Positions 1 to 8,843 of a stretch of DNA of 64,000 nucleotides are shown here, piece after piece (position 1 is the first letter of the stretch; every line of letters starts with the position of its first letter). The notes beneath the pieces were generated by a model. It made no database searches, was not told the origin of the DNA, and saw only the letters and a list, made by a program, of their open reading frames with translations. The position numbers and the translations under genes are program-made. The stretch comes from Prevotella sp. S7-1-8 (GTDB lineage: Bacteria; Bacteroidota; Bacteroidia; Bacteroidales; Bacteroidaceae), in the NCBI RefSeq assembly GCF_000758925.1, contig NZ_JRNC01000033.1, positions 25,052-89,051 on the forward strand, in the 5' to 3' direction.

Positions 1-28
1 GGCTGACCACGTTTTAATCATTGTATTT

Positions 29-1318
29 ATGTCATATTTATTTTCATCAGAATCAGTGTCTGAGGGGCATCCAGACAAGGTTTCGGACCAAATATCAGAT
101 GCCATTCTCGACCAGTTTTTAGCCTACGACGACACGGCGCATTGCGCTGTCGAGACTTTCGTCACCACTGGACAGGTGGTCATTATGGGAGAGGTGCGCT
201 CGGAAGCTTACATCGATCTTCAGACCGTGGCACGCCGAGCCATCAAGCGTATAGGCTACAGCAAGGGAGAATACCAATTTGACTACAACTCCTGCGGCAT
301 CCTGACGGCCATCCACGAGCAGAGCGACGACATAGACCGCGGTGTCTCGCGCGAGGAAGAAGACCAACAAGGAGCCGGCGACCAAGGTATGATGTTCGGC
401 TATGCCTGCAACGAGACCGACAACTACATGCCCGCCACGCTCGACCTTGCGCATCTCATTATGCGGACGTTGGCGCAAATTCGCAAGGAGGGCAAGCAGA
501 TGACCTACCTGCGCCCCGACTCCAAGAGCCAGGTAACCATAGAGTACGGCGACAACAACGAGCCTTTGCGTATTCGTACCATCGTTGTATCCACGCAGCA
601 CGATCCATTCGTAGAGCCAGAGAACGACACCCGGGAGGCGCAGCTCAAGGCCGACGAGGCCATGCTGTCAAAAATTCGCGAAGACGTCATCAATGTACTC
701 ATGCCACGCGTAAAAGCTGAGGCGGGAGACAAAATGCGCAAGCTCTTCAATGGCGACATAGAATATTTGGTCAATCCAACAGGAAAATTTGTTATCGGTG
801 GCCCCCACGGAGACACCGGCCTTACGGGTCGAAAGATTATCGTCGACACTTACGGCGGTCGCGGAGCGCATGGTGGTGGCGCCTTCTCGGGCAAAGACTC
901 GAGCAAGGTGGACCGTAGCGCCGCCTACGCGGCGCGGCACATTGCCAAGAACATGGTGGCTGCGGGCGTGGCCGACGAGATGTTGGTGCAGCTGGCCTAC
1001 GCTATCGGCGTGGCTGAGCCGGTGAGCGTTTATGTCAACACTTACGGCCGCGGACATGTCGGCATTTCCGACGCCGACATAGCCAAAAAAATACAACAGC
1101 TTTTCGACTTGCGGCCAAAAGCCATTGAGCGTGAGCTCAAACTGCGCCAACCCATGTATTTCGAGACAGCCGCCTACGGACATGTAGGCCGTCGAAACGA
1201 GGTCGTGAAAAAGACTTTTGACAGTCTTTACCACAAGACAAAAACCATCGACGTGGAACTCTTCACATGGGAGAAGCTCGACCAGATAGACCGAATCAGG
1301 CAAGCTTTCAACCTTTAA
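29..1318 (+). CDS. metK: S-adenosylmethionine synthetase
   Basis: Makes S-adenosylmethionine from methionine and ATP in the cytosol, supplying methyl groups to enzymes such as the DNA methyltransferase and PrmC found later in this window. The 429-residue protein carries the family's N-terminal signature around residues 13-17 (GHPDK), the GAGDQG loop at about 115-120, and a glycine-rich [15 protein letters not shown] stretch near 285. All three are classic MAT motifs. The length is slightly above the usual 380-400, as in other Bacteroidetes. It is monocistronic: a strong terminator follows at 1357. The upstream promoter lies outside or at the very edge of the window. Confidence 0.98.
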   Translation: MSYLFSSESVSEGHPDKVSDQISDAILDQFLAYDDTAHCAVETFVTTGQVVIMGEVRSEAYIDLQTVARRAIKRIGYSKGEYQFDYNSCGILTAIHEQSDDIDRGVSREEEDQQGAGDQGMMFGYACNETDNYMPATLDLAHLIMRTLAQIRKEGKQMTYLRPDSKSQVTIEYGDNNEPLRIRTIVVSTQHDPFVEPENDTREAQLKADEAMLSKIREDVINVLMPRVKAEAGDKMRKLFNGDIEYLVNPTGKFVIGGPHGDTGLTGRKIIVDTYGGRGAHGGGAFSGKDSSKVDRSAAYAARHIAKNMVAAGVADEMLVQLAYAIGVAEPVSVYVNTYGRGHVGISDADIAKKIQQLFDLRPKAIERELKLRQPMYFETAAYGHVGRRNEVVKKTFDSLYHKTKTIDVELFTWEKLDQIDRIRQAFNL

Positions 1319-1356
1319 GGCTCGCCTAATCTCATGCTATCCGCAATAGTATCATA

Positions 1357-1386
1357 GGTTGCCGCCTCGCGGCAACCATCTTTTTT
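1357..1386 (+). terminator. Rho-independent terminator of metK
   Basis: A perfect 9-bp GC-rich stem (1357-1365 with 1369-1377) has a 3-nt loop and is followed by six T residues. It also argues that the next gene starts at 1395 and not further upstream. Confidence 0.9.
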
Positions 1387-1394
1387 CAATATCC

Positions 1395-2423
1395 ATGACC
1401 CAACAAGATACGCTCTCCACAGCACAAACCGCCCCGCGGGAAACGGCAAGCCAAGTTCCCGCGCACGCTCATGGTGGCTACCACACCCCCTGGGAGATTA
1501 TCAGTTGGCTTCCAAGCACGGCCACTCCATGGCAACAAGACTCTGCCATTAGGGCACATTACCAATATCAGAGGATTGATTGGGCCAAGCGTCCCAACCC
1601 CATGCGCACGCCACGGACACGCGCCGACGCCGTATCGGGCTTCTCGTTGCGCAGGCCCATGTACCACGACAAGTCGCTCGTGCAGCCAGACTCCATCTAT
1701 CGCCCGGAGTATGCGGTGTATCATCAGGGTGTCTCTGGCGACCCCGTGCCTTACAATATTGCCAATGACAACCTCATCACGTCCATCCTGTTGGGGAGCT
1801 TCATTTTAACGGCAGTGTCCATAGCCGAGTCCGGACATTTCATACAGCGCCAGTTCAAGAACTTCTTCCGCGTCCAACGAGAGGGCACCACTGTTATCAC
1901 CGAGACCGGCAGCGAATGGCGCTTTCAACTGTTTCTCGTTCTGCAAGCATGCTTGCTGCTTGCCCTTGTCTTTTTTTTCTATACCAAGACATTGGGCAAT
2001 GGCGTATCAACATTGCCCAATTATCTTGTCATAGGCATCTACACAGGTATTATCGCCACCTATTTCATCGTGAAAAACCTGCTTTACACACTGACGGGAT
2101 GGGTCTTTTTTGATAAGAAAAAAAATGAACAATGGACCAAGTCGCACCTCTTCCTTATAGCCTTTGAGGGCATAGCGCTTTTCCCTATTGTCATGCTCTT
2201 GGCTTATTTCAATTTTTCTATAGAAAGCACGGTCGTTTACACCATTTTTGTTATCGTATTGGCCAAAGTGCTGTCATTGTATAAGATCTTTAATATCTTT
2301 TTCAAAAGAAACGCCGATATTGTGCAAAGTTTTTTGTACTTTTGTGCCCTTGAAATCATGCCACTTGGCATACTATGGGCAGTACTTGTGTTCATGAATT
2401 ATTATTTAAAAGTAAATTTTTAA
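1395..2423 (+). CDS. DUF4271 membrane protein
   Basis: Integral membrane protein of the Bacteroidetes DUF4271 family, function unknown. The first 120 or so residues are hydrophilic. Hydrophobic segments follow from about residue 125 to the C-terminus, roughly seven of them, and the polar loops are lysine/arginine-rich. The ATG at 1395 (MTQQDTL) was chosen because the open frame further upstream runs through the metK terminator. It is followed after 8 nt by the hemD-like gene, which suggests one transcript. This pairing with a HemD-like protein recurs in Bacteroidales, but no function should be inferred from it. Confidence 0.8.
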   Translation: MTQQDTLSTAQTAPRETASQVPAHAHGGYHTPWEIISWLPSTATPWQQDSAIRAHYQYQRIDWAKRPNPMRTPRTRADAVSGFSLRRPMYHDKSLVQPDSIYRPEYAVYHQGVSGDPVPYNIANDNLITSILLGSFILTAVSIAESGHFIQRQFKNFFRVQREGTTVITETGSEWRFQLFLVLQACLLLALVFFFYTKTLGNGVSTLPNYLVIGIYTGIIATYFIVKNLLYTLTGWVFFDKKKNEQWTKSHLFLIAFEGIALFPIVMLLAYFNFSIESTVVYTIFVIVLAKVLSLYKIFNIFFKRNADIVQSFLYFCALEIMPLGILWAVLVFMNYYLKVNF

Positions 2424-2431
2424 TATAAAAG

Positions 2432-3184
2432 ATGATAAAGAAGATCATGGTGTCGCAGCCTAAGCCTGCGAATAAGAAATCTCCTTATTATGAACTCGAA
2501 AAAAAACACGACATACAATTTGTGTTTCGCCCTTTTATCAGAGTCGAGGGACTTTCTGCCAAGGAGTTTCGCCAGCAAAAAGTGAGCATTCTTTCGCACA
2601 CGGCTGTAGTCTTCACATCGCGCCATGCCATAGACAATTTTTTCAATCTTGCCAAGGAGCTTCGCATCACCATCCCCGAGGATATGAGATATTTCTGTGT
2701 GACAGAGACCATTTCGCTTTATATCCAGAAATATGTACAGTACCGCAAGCGCAAGGTTTTCTTTGGCGCCACCGGCAAGATAGACGATCTTATCCCCGCC
2801 ATGGTGAAGCACAAGACCGAGAAATACTTAGTCCCTCTGAGCAGTGTGCACAACGACGATGTCAAAACGCTGCTCGATTCTAAGGGCCTCGAGCACACCG
2901 AGTGCGTGATGTACCGCACCGTAAGCGATGCGTTCACGCAAGAAGAGGTGGACAATTTTGATTGTGACATGCTCATATTCTCCACTCCCACGGGGGTGGA
3001 CTATCTCACCAAGTCGTTTCCCAACGTCAAGCAGGGCAAGCTCAAGTTAGGCGCTTTTGGTCCCGCTACAGCCAAAGCCATTGAAAAAGCCGGTCTCAAA
3101 CCGTCATTGGTGGCGGGCACCAAGGAGTATCCATCGATGATTAGCGCGTTGTCAGATTTCCTGGACAAAGAAAACAAAAAGTAG
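2432..3184 (+). CDS. hemD: Uroporphyrinogen-III synthase (HemD family)
   Basis: Likely cyclises hydroxymethylbilane to uroporphyrinogen III in tetrapyrrole synthesis. The 250-residue length fits. The family is recognised by its two-lobed alpha/beta organisation and weak motifs: here VVFTSRHAIDNFF near residue 58, FSTPTGVDYL near 184 and AFGPATAKAIEKAGLKP near 208, the last being the typical family ending. HemD sequences are very divergent, so the assignment rests on these motifs and on context next to DUF4271 and rnpA. No other haem genes are in the window. The start at 2432 could instead be the ATG at 2447. Confidence 0.8.
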   Translation: MIKKIMVSQPKPANKKSPYYELEKKHDIQFVFRPFIRVEGLSAKEFRQQKVSILSHTAVVFTSRHAIDNFFNLAKELRITIPEDMRYFCVTETISLYIQKYVQYRKRKVFFGATGKIDDLIPAMVKHKTEKYLVPLSSVHNDDVKTLLDSKGLEHTECVMYRTVSDAFTQEEVDNFDCDMLIFSTPTGVDYLTKSFPNVKQGKLKLGAFGPATAKAIEKAGLKPSLVAGTKEYPSMISALSDFLDKENKK

Positions 3185-3196
3185 TTGCCCGTTTCA

Positions 3197-3625
3197 ATGC
3201 CAGCATTACCCTCCACACTTCGCAAGGAGGAACGTATATATAGCAAGAAGACTATAGACGCCCTCTTCCAGGGAGGCAAGAGCCAGTCCATGCTGGCTTT
3301 CCCCCTTAGGGTGATTTACATGCCCCTGCCAAACGATTTCGGCCGGCAACCGCGCCGCGACAAGGAGGAGACCATGAGCGTCAAGGCCAAATTCCTGGTC
3401 AGCGTGCCCAAGCGATGTTTTAAACGCGCCGTGAAGCGCAACAGGGTGAAACGGCAAGTGCGCGAGGCTTACCGCAAAAACAAAGCCATCGTCGCTCGCC
3501 ACAATGTGGCCATGGCTTTTATATGGCTGTCAGACAGTCTTTATAACAGTAACCGCGTGGAGGCCACTGTCATCAACCTTTTAAATCGAGTCAACGAGCG
3601 TCTATCGGGGGAGGAAGCCCTATGA
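3197..3625 (+). CDS. rnpA: Ribonuclease P protein component
   Basis: Protein subunit of RNase P, which removes the 5' leader of tRNA precursors together with the catalytic RNA. The basic signature [13 protein letters not shown] lies at about residues 84-96, preceded by [16 protein letters not shown]. The N-terminal [15 protein letters not shown] is typical of RnpA. An in-frame TTG lies at 3185 directly after the hemD stop, but ATG 3197 gives the normal N-terminus. About 20 extra residues after residue 35 separate the first strand from the core, as often in Bacteroidetes. It overlaps yidD (ATGA), and rnpA-yidD is a conserved pair. Confidence 0.95.
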   Translation: MPALPSTLRKEERIYSKKTIDALFQGGKSQSMLAFPLRVIYMPLPNDFGRQPRRDKEETMSVKAKFLVSVPKRCFKRAVKRNRVKRQVREAYRKNKAIVARHNVAMAFIWLSDSLYNSNRVEATVINLLNRVNERLSGEEAL

Positions 3626-3876
3626 AAGACGCCGCTCAAAAGATGCTTCGCGCCATTGGGCGTGTTTTGGCTTGGCTATTGGTTCAGCCCATAGTCTTCT
3701 ATCAAAAGTTCATCACGCCCTATACACCACCATCGTGCCGCTTCACGCCTACATGCTCAGAGTACGCCCGACAGGCTCTTCTCAAGCATGGACCTATCAA
3801 AGGGCTGGCGCTGGCGATATGGAGAATACTTAGATGCAACCCTTGGGGTGGAAGTGGGTACGACCCCGTCCCGTAA
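3622..3876 (+). CDS. yidD: Membrane protein insertion efficiency factor YidD
   Basis: Small (84 aa) inner-membrane-associated protein thought to help the YidC/Sec machinery insert membrane proteins. The family motifs are intact: [15 protein letters not shown] near residue 27, [11 protein letters not shown] near 43, and the C-terminal [13 protein letters not shown]. The start codon overlaps the rnpA stop by 4 nt, so translational coupling is likely. Confidence 0.96.
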   Translation: MKDAAQKMLRAIGRVLAWLLVQPIVFYQKFITPYTPPSCRFTPTCSEYARQALLKHGPIKGLALAIWRILRCNPWGGSGYDPVP

Positions 3877-3965
3877 GTCGTCCAACAGACATCCCAACAT
3901 TTTCAATACATCCGGCCAAATCATTGTATCGGCCGGAGATAACCCAAACAACAAGAACAACGCAT

Positions 3966-5264
3966 ATGAAAAACTTTGTCGAAGAACTGAAATGGCGCGG
4001 CATGTTGGCCCAAATCATGCCAGGTACCGAGGAATACCTCATGGAGAACATGGTATCGGCCTATTTGGGCACTGACCCCACGGCCGACTCGCTCCATATC
4101 GGCCACCTTTGCGGCATCATGATGCTACGCCACTTGCAACGCTGCGGCCACAAACCCTACCTGCTGGTGGGAGGAGCCACGGGAATGATAGGAGACCCAT
4201 CTGGCAAAAGCCAAGAGCGAAACCTGCTCGACTCGGAAACGCTCTACCACAACCAAGAGGCCATCAAGAGGCAGTGCGCCAAGTTTTTGGATTTTGACGG
4301 CCGTGAGCCCAACAAGGCAGAGTTGGTGAACAACTACGACTGGATGAAGGATTTCACTTTTCTCGACTTCGCCCGCACCGTGGGAAAACATATCACCGTA
4401 AACTACATGATGGCCAAGGAGAGTGTGCAGCAACGCCTCAACGGTACGGCTCGCGACGGCTTGAGCTTCACCGAGTTTACCTATCAGTTACTTCAAGGTT
4501 ACGATTTTTTGCATCTGTACCAGCACAATGGCGTGCGGCTTCAGCTTGGCGGCAATGACCAATGGGGCAACATGACCACCGGCACGGAGCTTATACGCCG
4601 CACGCTTGGCAACGAATCCCAAGCCTACGCCCTGACCTGCCCGCTCATCACTAAGGCCGACGGCAAAAAGTTTGGCAAGACAGAGAGCGGCAACGTATGG
4701 TTGGACCGCGACCGCACCACGCCCTACACCTTTTACCAGTTCTGGCTTAACGTGTCGGACCAAGACGCCGAGCGCTACATCAAGATATTCACGGACCTTG
4801 ACCGGCAAACCATCGCCGACCTCGCCGCGGAGCACGCCCAAGACCCTGGCCGCCGCTCGTTGCAACGCCGACTGGCCGAGGAGGTCACCACTATGGTGCA
4901 CTCCAAGGAAGACCTCGACATAGCCATTGCCGCCTCGAACATACTTTTCGGCAAAGCCACCAAGGACGAGCTCGCGCGGCTTGACGAGGCAACGCTCAAC
5001 GACGTGTTCAAGGATGTACCTCATTACGACGTCGACAAGTCGCAACTTGGCGCCAAGGCTATAGACCTGTTTTGTGCCGACGGCATGAGCATCTTTCCCA
5101 GCAAGGGAGAGATGCGCAAACTTGTAAAGGGTGGTGGCGTGAGCCTCAACAAGGAGAAACTCACCGCTTTTGACCGCCCTGTCACCACAGACGACCTTAT
5201 AGACGGCAAGTATCTCTTGGTGCAGCGCGGCAAGAAAAACTATTATCTCATCACCGTGAAGTAG
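3966..5264 (+). CDS. tyrS: Tyrosyl-tRNA synthetase
   Basis: Charges tRNA-Tyr. Class I synthetase signatures are present: the HIGH box (HIGHLCG, about residue 42) and a KMSKS-type loop in the form KFGKT (about residue 235). A C-terminal S4-like RNA-binding region ([14 protein letters not shown], about residue 380) is also present. The ATG at 3966 gives a normal 432-residue protein. A longer frame starting at 3834 overlaps yidD and has no family-like sequence. A strong terminator follows. Confidence 0.97.
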   Translation: MKNFVEELKWRGMLAQIMPGTEEYLMENMVSAYLGTDPTADSLHIGHLCGIMMLRHLQRCGHKPYLLVGGATGMIGDPSGKSQERNLLDSETLYHNQEAIKRQCAKFLDFDGREPNKAELVNNYDWMKDFTFLDFARTVGKHITVNYMMAKESVQQRLNGTARDGLSFTEFTYQLLQGYDFLHLYQHNGVRLQLGGNDQWGNMTTGTELIRRTLGNESQAYALTCPLITKADGKKFGKTESGNVWLDRDRTTPYTFYQFWLNVSDQDAERYIKIFTDLDRQTIADLAAEHAQDPGRRSLQRRLAEEVTTMVHSKEDLDIAIAASNILFGKATKDELARLDEATLNDVFKDVPHYDVDKSQLGAKAIDLFCADGMSIFPSKGEMRKLVKGGGVSLNKEKLTAFDRPVTTDDLIDGKYLLVQRGKKNYYLITVK

Positions 5265-5287
5265 TCCATACACATTTGAGATACCAG

Positions 5288-5337
5288 AAACGATGTCCCG
5301 CAAGGCTTTTCGCCGATGCGGGATGTCGTTTTTTTAT
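5288..5337 (+). terminator. Terminator of the rnpA-tyrS operon
   Basis: A 14-bp stem (5288-5301 with 5318-5331), fully paired if two G-U pairs are allowed, runs into a T tract. It lies 23 nt after the tyrS stop. Confidence 0.88.
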
Positions 5338-6029
5338 GGTTGCCCGAACTGCCCCCAAAGCCACGGTGGCTGCCATCTCATTCACTCCCCAAGTATCGTC
5401 ACCTCTCATTTTTTATCAAAAAATAATCACAAATAAAGTGATACTAAAATTCATCATTCCGCACAAAAAAAATGTATTGTCGGGCATAAAACACACGATC
5501 GCTCACCCTTTTTTACATGCACGAAACGCCATTGGCGCCTTTTCAAGCTACGTTTAAGGCGTATACGCGCGCCGTTTGCGCGCTATCCGCGCTGCGTGTA
5601 GGGCCTAATCATGACGTGAATAGTGCCCAATGGCGAGCATTTTAGAAAACTTATTTTTAAAAATAATATATTTTCTTTATTATTATATTGCATTTCAATA
5701 CTTTGCAGAAAACCCTCATTTTCCTCGTTTTTGTGCGCAACCATTCGTTCGCTTGCGAATAAGCGAAAGATTAGAGGGTGTTTGTCTTGTATTTTCAAGC
5801 ACATTTAAATTTAACGTTTACCGTTTTTCGTGTCATTGTGCCTGTATCGTACCCCCGTTCTCGGGCAAGGCTCAATGGCTCCTCGGGTATGGCATGCCGG
5901 TATGGTCCGAGCCGGCGGGCAAGATTGCTCGGCGCCATTCACTCCATGATACGGACGTGGCGAATGGTTGCCAAACATGCGCCATTATGAAGATTTATAA
6001 GCGTGGCAAGAAAAGATTTTGATTAAAAA
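5338..6029 (+). other. Gene-free spacer before tRNA-Gln
   Basis: About 690 bp without a convincing gene. Open frames here (for example 5630-6022) lack any family-like sequence. The stretch changes character from mixed, to a GC-rich block (5560-5600), to very A/T-rich (5637-5700). It contains one degenerate copy of the dispersed hairpin repeat (see 5596-5790). Confidence 0.6.
5596..5790 (+). repeat. Dispersed spacer repeat, copy A (degenerate)
   Basis: It has the layout of the other copies: a TAGGgCCTAATCATGACG-like box at 5598-5615 and, about 125 nt later, a T-run then GCGCAACC...GCGAATAAGCGA (5722-5775). This is the weakest of the four copies, and its hairpin arms are only partly complementary. 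It was found by eye by comparison with 22104-22312, 47889-48121 and 34773-35011 (opposite strand). Confidence 0.35.
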
Positions 6030-6061
6030 TTTGGTCATAGACCAAAAAAACACTATCTTTG
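6030..6061 (+). promoter_or_regulatory. Bacteroidetes-type promoter of tRNA-Gln
   Basis: TTTG at 6030-6033, a 20-nt gap, then TATCTTTG at 6054-6061. This matches the Bacteroidetes -33/-7 consensus. The tRNA begins about 34 nt after the -7 box. Confidence 0.8.
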
Positions 6062-6094
6062 CACCGCTGAAGTAGACAGCGCTATCTATGCGAT

Positions 6095-6165
6095 TGTCCT
6101 ATGGTGTAATGGTAGCACTAGAGTTTTTGGTTCTCTCAGTCGTGGTTCGAATCCGCGTAGGACAA
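6095..6165 (+). tRNA. tRNA-Gln (anticodon TTG)
   Basis: A complete cloverleaf can be drawn. The acceptor is 6095-6101 with 6158-6164. The D arm is GTGT/GCAC. The anticodon stem AGAGT/TCTCT carries the loop TTTTGGT, giving anticodon TTG. The T arm is CGTGG-TTCGAAT-CCGCG and the discriminator is A. CCA is not encoded. It has its own promoter upstream and a terminator at 6171. Confidence 0.96.
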
Positions 6166-6170
6166 CTCAC

Positions 6171-6207
6171 AAGCCGCAACAAGCGTCAACGCTTATTGCG
6201 GCTTTTT
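6171..6207 (+). terminator. Terminator of tRNA-Gln
   Basis: A 15-bp inverted repeat with one mismatch (AAGCCGCAACAAGCG ... CGCTTATTGCGGCTT) ends in a T run, a few nt after the tRNA. Confidence 0.88.
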
Positions 6208-6377
6208 GCTTGTAAGCCTCTGTATGGGCATAGATGCGCTTGTAATCATGGCATATTTTATAAGGTTCTCGCCAAACATTCCGACCTCGTTACAATGCCA
6301 TATAAATCATGATTCCCCCTTCAATATTACAAAAATTACAAATATTTCATTTTGATATAATTTATTATCACGAATAG

Positions 6378-6409
6378 TTTGCGTAAATGAGAAATAAAAA
6401 CTATTTTTG
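6378..6409 (+). promoter_or_regulatory. Promoter of the superoxide reductase gene
   Basis: TTTG at 6378-6381, a 20-nt gap, then TATTTTTG at 6402-6409. It places transcription start about 25 nt before the ATG at 6439. Confidence 0.75.
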
Positions 6410-6438
6410 CAATATAACATTATGAAAATTTAAACACT

Positions 6439-6810
6439 ATGGCAAAAAGAAACGACATTTACAAGAATACCAAAACCGGTAGTATGGTTGAGGTGATGGC
6501 TGCTGGCGAGCTAAACCTTGATGGTGACTGGAAAGCAATGACCGAAAACACTGTAGACGCAGCCAAAGAGAAGCATGTGCCTGTTATCGAGGCTATCGAA
6601 GGTGGTTATCGTGTAACGGTGGGCTCGGTGGAGCATCCCATGACTGAGGAACACTATATACAGTGGATAGAGCTGATGACAGAAACTGAGGTGTTGCGCA
6701 AATATCTCACCCCCAACGACAAACCTGTGGCCGAGTTTAAGACAGACGCTAAAAAGGTTTGCGCGCGTGAGTATTGCAACCTGCATGGCGTGTGGAAAGC
6801 CGATCTTTAA
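6439..6810 (+). CDS. Superoxide reductase, class III-like (cysteine-free N-terminal domain)
   Basis: Desulfoferrodoxin/neelaredoxin family enzyme that reduces superoxide to hydrogen peroxide without making oxygen, suited to an anaerobe. The catalytic iron site is intact: His in EKHVP (about residue 46), His in VEHPM (about 66), His in EEHYI (about 72), and the Cys and His of REYCNLHGVW near 112-117. The first 36 residues align with the desulforedoxin domain of class I enzymes (YK..TGSMVEVMAAGEL..GDW), but all four Fe-binding cysteines are replaced (Asn, Thr and non-Cys residues). That is the class III arrangement known from Treponema. It is monocistronic, with its own promoter and terminator. 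Confidence 0.9.
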   Translation: MAKRNDIYKNTKTGSMVEVMAAGELNLDGDWKAMTENTVDAAKEKHVPVIEAIEGGYRVTVGSVEHPMTEEHYIQWIELMTETEVLRKYLTPNDKPVAEFKTDAKKVCAREYCNLHGVWKADL

Positions 6811-6848
6811 GCCACTTGCAAAACACGGTGGTATAATGTTTACACCAT

Positions 6849-6887
6849 AAGCCGCTCGAGCCGCATAGCCCTGAGCGGTTTTTTTAT
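6849..6887 (+). terminator. Terminator after superoxide reductase
   Basis: The stem AGCCGCTC/GAGCGGTT is followed by a run of seven T residues about 40 nt after the stop codon. Confidence 0.75.
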
Positions 6888-7005
6888 GTGTCATATACGT
6901 GAGACAGGAGTGAAAGATTTTGATAATTAACATTCATTAATCATAACAATCGCATGCTGAAAGAAAGTTTTACAATATAAATAGTCTTTATCATAAATAA
7001 ATCGT

Positions 7006-7014
7006 TAACTTTGC
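7006..7014 (+). promoter_or_regulatory. -7 element upstream of the kduI remnant and SDR gene
   Basis: A TAACTTTG box lies about 27 nt before the former kduI start. No good -33 box is visible at the right distance. If active, it would still transcribe the pseudogene and the intact SDR gene downstream. Confidence 0.5.
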
Positions 7015-7040
7015 AAAGTGACGAAGGCAAACACTTTGTG

Positions 7041-7442
7041 ATAACAAACTATAATCTTCGCTATGCGGCAAAACTCGCTGACACGAAGCGCTATGATACT
7101 AAAAGACTATGCCAAGACTCTCTGATAAAACTACTTTCTGCCCAAAACGAGATGAACATGGTGTACTCGATATACCACCGCATGATTGTTTGAGACGCTG
7201 TATCCATGGGATATCCGCTGCCATTAGATCGTATTGACACGCTGAAAACCGGTCGTTTCGCGCGCTTGGGGGAAATGGGCGCGCTCAACGCGGGGCCCGA
7301 GGCCGAATGGAGCGCGCACGGCGTGGCGGACGTGCGCCACTATACGTTCGTTTAGCCAAAGGGCGAGGAGAGCGTCGACTATGGCGACAAAGAATTTTTC
7401 GGGATAACAAACTTGAGATTACAATTTGTAAAACTATATTAA
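7041..7442 (+). pseudogene. kduI: kduI remnant (5-keto-4-deoxyuronate isomerase), decayed
   Basis: Reading one continuous frame from 7041 to TAA 7442 recovers pieces of KduI in order. TNYNLRYAAKLADTKRYDTKRL and NEMNMVYSIYHRMIV form the N-terminus. PLPLDRIDTLK and LGEMGALNAGP come next. EWSAH...HYTFV and VDYGDKEFFGITNL form the C-terminus. Four lesions are visible. The expected start codon is ATA. A Gly codon has become TGA (7191). A Trp codon has become TAG (7353). About 150-160 codons of the centre, including the metal-binding region, are missing between ALNAGP and EWSAH. Because the frame is kept, the deletion was in frame. In gut Bacteroidales, kduI normally sits directly before this SDR gene. 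Identification is by recall of Bacteroides KduI sequences. Confidence 0.85.
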
Positions 7443-7463
7443 TCCCCTTAATAAATAATAAAA

Positions 7464-8273
7464 ATGGACAACTTAAACATTTTCTCACTGAAAGGCAAGA
7501 ACGCTTGGATCACGGGCGCTTCTTATGGTATTGGTTTCAACATCGCCAAGGCTTTCGCGGCCGCTGGCATTGACCACATTATCTTTAACGACATTAACCA
7601 AGACCTCGTGGATCGAGGCATGGCCTCATACAAAGAGGCAGGCATAGCCAACGTGACCGGTTATGTGTGCGACGTGACCAAGGAAAACGACGTGAAGGCA
7701 CTCGTGGAGCGCATTCACAAGGAGGTAGGCAACATAGACATTCTGGTGAACAACGCCGGAATTATCAAGCGTATACCCATGCACGAGATGAAGCGCGAGG
7801 AGTTTCAGCAAGTGATAGACATAGACTTGGTGGGCCCATTCATTGTCTCTTCTGCCGTGCTGCCAGAGATGATGGAGCGCAAGGAGGGTAAAATCATCAA
7901 CATTTGCTCGATGATGAGCGAGCTGGGACGCGAGACGGTGTCGGCTTACGCCGCGGCGAAAGGTGGGTTGAAGATGCTCACGCGCAATATCTGCTCGGAG
8001 TATGGCGAGTACAACATACAGTGCAATGGCATAGGCCCGGGCTACATCGCCACACCTCAGACGGCTCCGTTGCGCGAGCGTCAGGCTGATGGCAGCCGTC
8101 ACCCATTTGACAGTTTCATCTGCGCAAAGACCCCGGCGGGTCGTTGGCTCGACCCATCAGAGCTTGGTGGCCCGGCGGTATTCTTGGCCTCTAAGGCATC
8201 TGATGCCGTGAATGGGCACGTGCTCTATGTGGATGGGGGTATCCTGGCCTATATAGGCAAGCAGCCAAAATGA
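7464..8273 (+). CDS. SDR oxidoreductase, gluconate 5-dehydrogenase / KduD type
   Basis: Classical short-chain dehydrogenase of 269 residues. The NAD(P)-binding TGASYGIGF is at about 17-25, NNAG at about 93-96, the catalytic Ser lies in INICSMMSELG (about 145-155), and Tyr/Lys in SAYAAAKGG near 158-166. A GPGYIATPQTAPLRE segment follows. It closely resembles the Bacteroides enzyme annotated gluconate 5-dehydrogenase, which reduces keto-deoxy sugar acids beside KduI in unsaturated-uronate (pectin or glycosaminoglycan) breakdown. Here its partner kduI is a pseudogene while this frame is undamaged. That suggests a second use, a kduI elsewhere, or very recent loss. Confidence 0.85.
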   Translation: MDNLNIFSLKGKNAWITGASYGIGFNIAKAFAAAGIDHIIFNDINQDLVDRGMASYKEAGIANVTGYVCDVTKENDVKALVERIHKEVGNIDILVNNAGIIKRIPMHEMKREEFQQVIDIDLVGPFIVSSAVLPEMMERKEGKIINICSMMSELGRETVSAYAAAKGGLKMLTRNICSEYGEYNIQCNGIGPGYIATPQTAPLRERQADGSRHPFDSFICAKTPAGRWLDPSELGGPAVFLASKASDAVNGHVLYVDGGILAYIGKQPK

Positions 8274-8303
8274 CGGGAAAAATCTCGCGACAACCCATAA
8301 AAA

Positions 8304-8335
8304 AAAGGTTTACGCATGGCGTAGACCTTTTTTTA
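8304..8335 (+). terminator. Shared terminator between SDR gene and hup
   Basis: The stem AAGGTTTACGC/GCGTAGACCTT (one G-U) is flanked by an A run on the left and a T run on the right. It can therefore stop both the SDR transcript and the converging hup transcript. Confidence 0.85.
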
Positions 8336-8356
8336 TAACTGCAAAATAAATTTACA

Positions 8357-8632
8357 TTATTTGTTTAAAGCGTCTTCAAATTCAGAACCTGCGTTAAACT
8401 TGACGACAGTCTTGGCAGCGATTTGAATCTTTTGACCGTTAGCGGGATTGACACCTTGGCGCGCGGGACGCTCTTTGGTGGCAAAAGTGCCAAAACCTAC
8501 AAGCTGTACTTTTTCTCCGGCTACCAAGGCTTCTTTGATAGCGCATGTTGTGGCGTCAAGGGCTTTTTTTGCGTCCGCGGCGGTCAAGCCAGCAGCATCA
8601 GCAATCTTTTTAACTAATTCTGTCTTGTTCAT
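8357..8632 (-). CDS. hup: DNA-binding protein HU
   Basis: Histone-like protein that bends and compacts DNA as a dimer. It is 91 residues with the full HU pattern: MNKTELVKKIADAAGL at the start, VQLVGFGTFATKERPAR near residues 43-59 and the DNA-binding arm GVNPANGQKIQIAAKTV near 60-76. It could be HU rather than IHF since the arm carries the RxGxNP-type core. It stands alone with its own promoter (8685-8715) and converges on the SDR gene. Confidence 0.96.
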   Translation of the reverse strand: MNKTELVKKIADAAGLTAADAKKALDATTCAIKEALVAGEKVQLVGFGTFATKERPARQGVNPANGQKIQIAAKTVVKFNAGSEFEDALNK

Positions 8633-8684
8633 AATATTTGTTTTTAAAATGGATATAATCGAAAGATAATTTGTTAATTACTCG

Positions 8685-8715
8685 CAAATATAGGCTATTC
8701 ATTTCACAATCCAAA
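8685..8715 (-). promoter_or_regulatory. Promoter of hup
   Basis: Read on the minus strand, TTTG (8712-8715), a 19-nt gap and TATATTTG (8685-8692) lie about 55 nt before the start codon. This matches the Bacteroidetes consensus well. Confidence 0.8.
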
Positions 8716-8797
8716 GAAAAAGGATGGAAAAGTTATACACAAACTAAAAAATTGCCGCAAATAGCTTGCTTTATGATAAACTAACGGAGTTTTTTTG

Positions 8798-8805
8798 TAA
8801 TTTTG
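8798..8805 (+). promoter_or_regulatory. -7 box of the rhomboid gene
   Basis: TAATTTTG is preceded by a weak TTTATG around 8770-8775. It puts transcription start near 8811. That excludes the upstream ATG at 8766 and supports ATG 8844. Confidence 0.6.
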
Positions 8806-8843
8806 CATCAATTGCAAACGATTTAGAACGATATTACAAACAT

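Noticed and set aside
5630..6022. 130-codon open frame in the spacer before tRNA-Gln
   Set aside because: Its start lies in an A/T-rich region, composition is unlike a protein, and the frame runs through the repeat copy. No promoter was seen for it.
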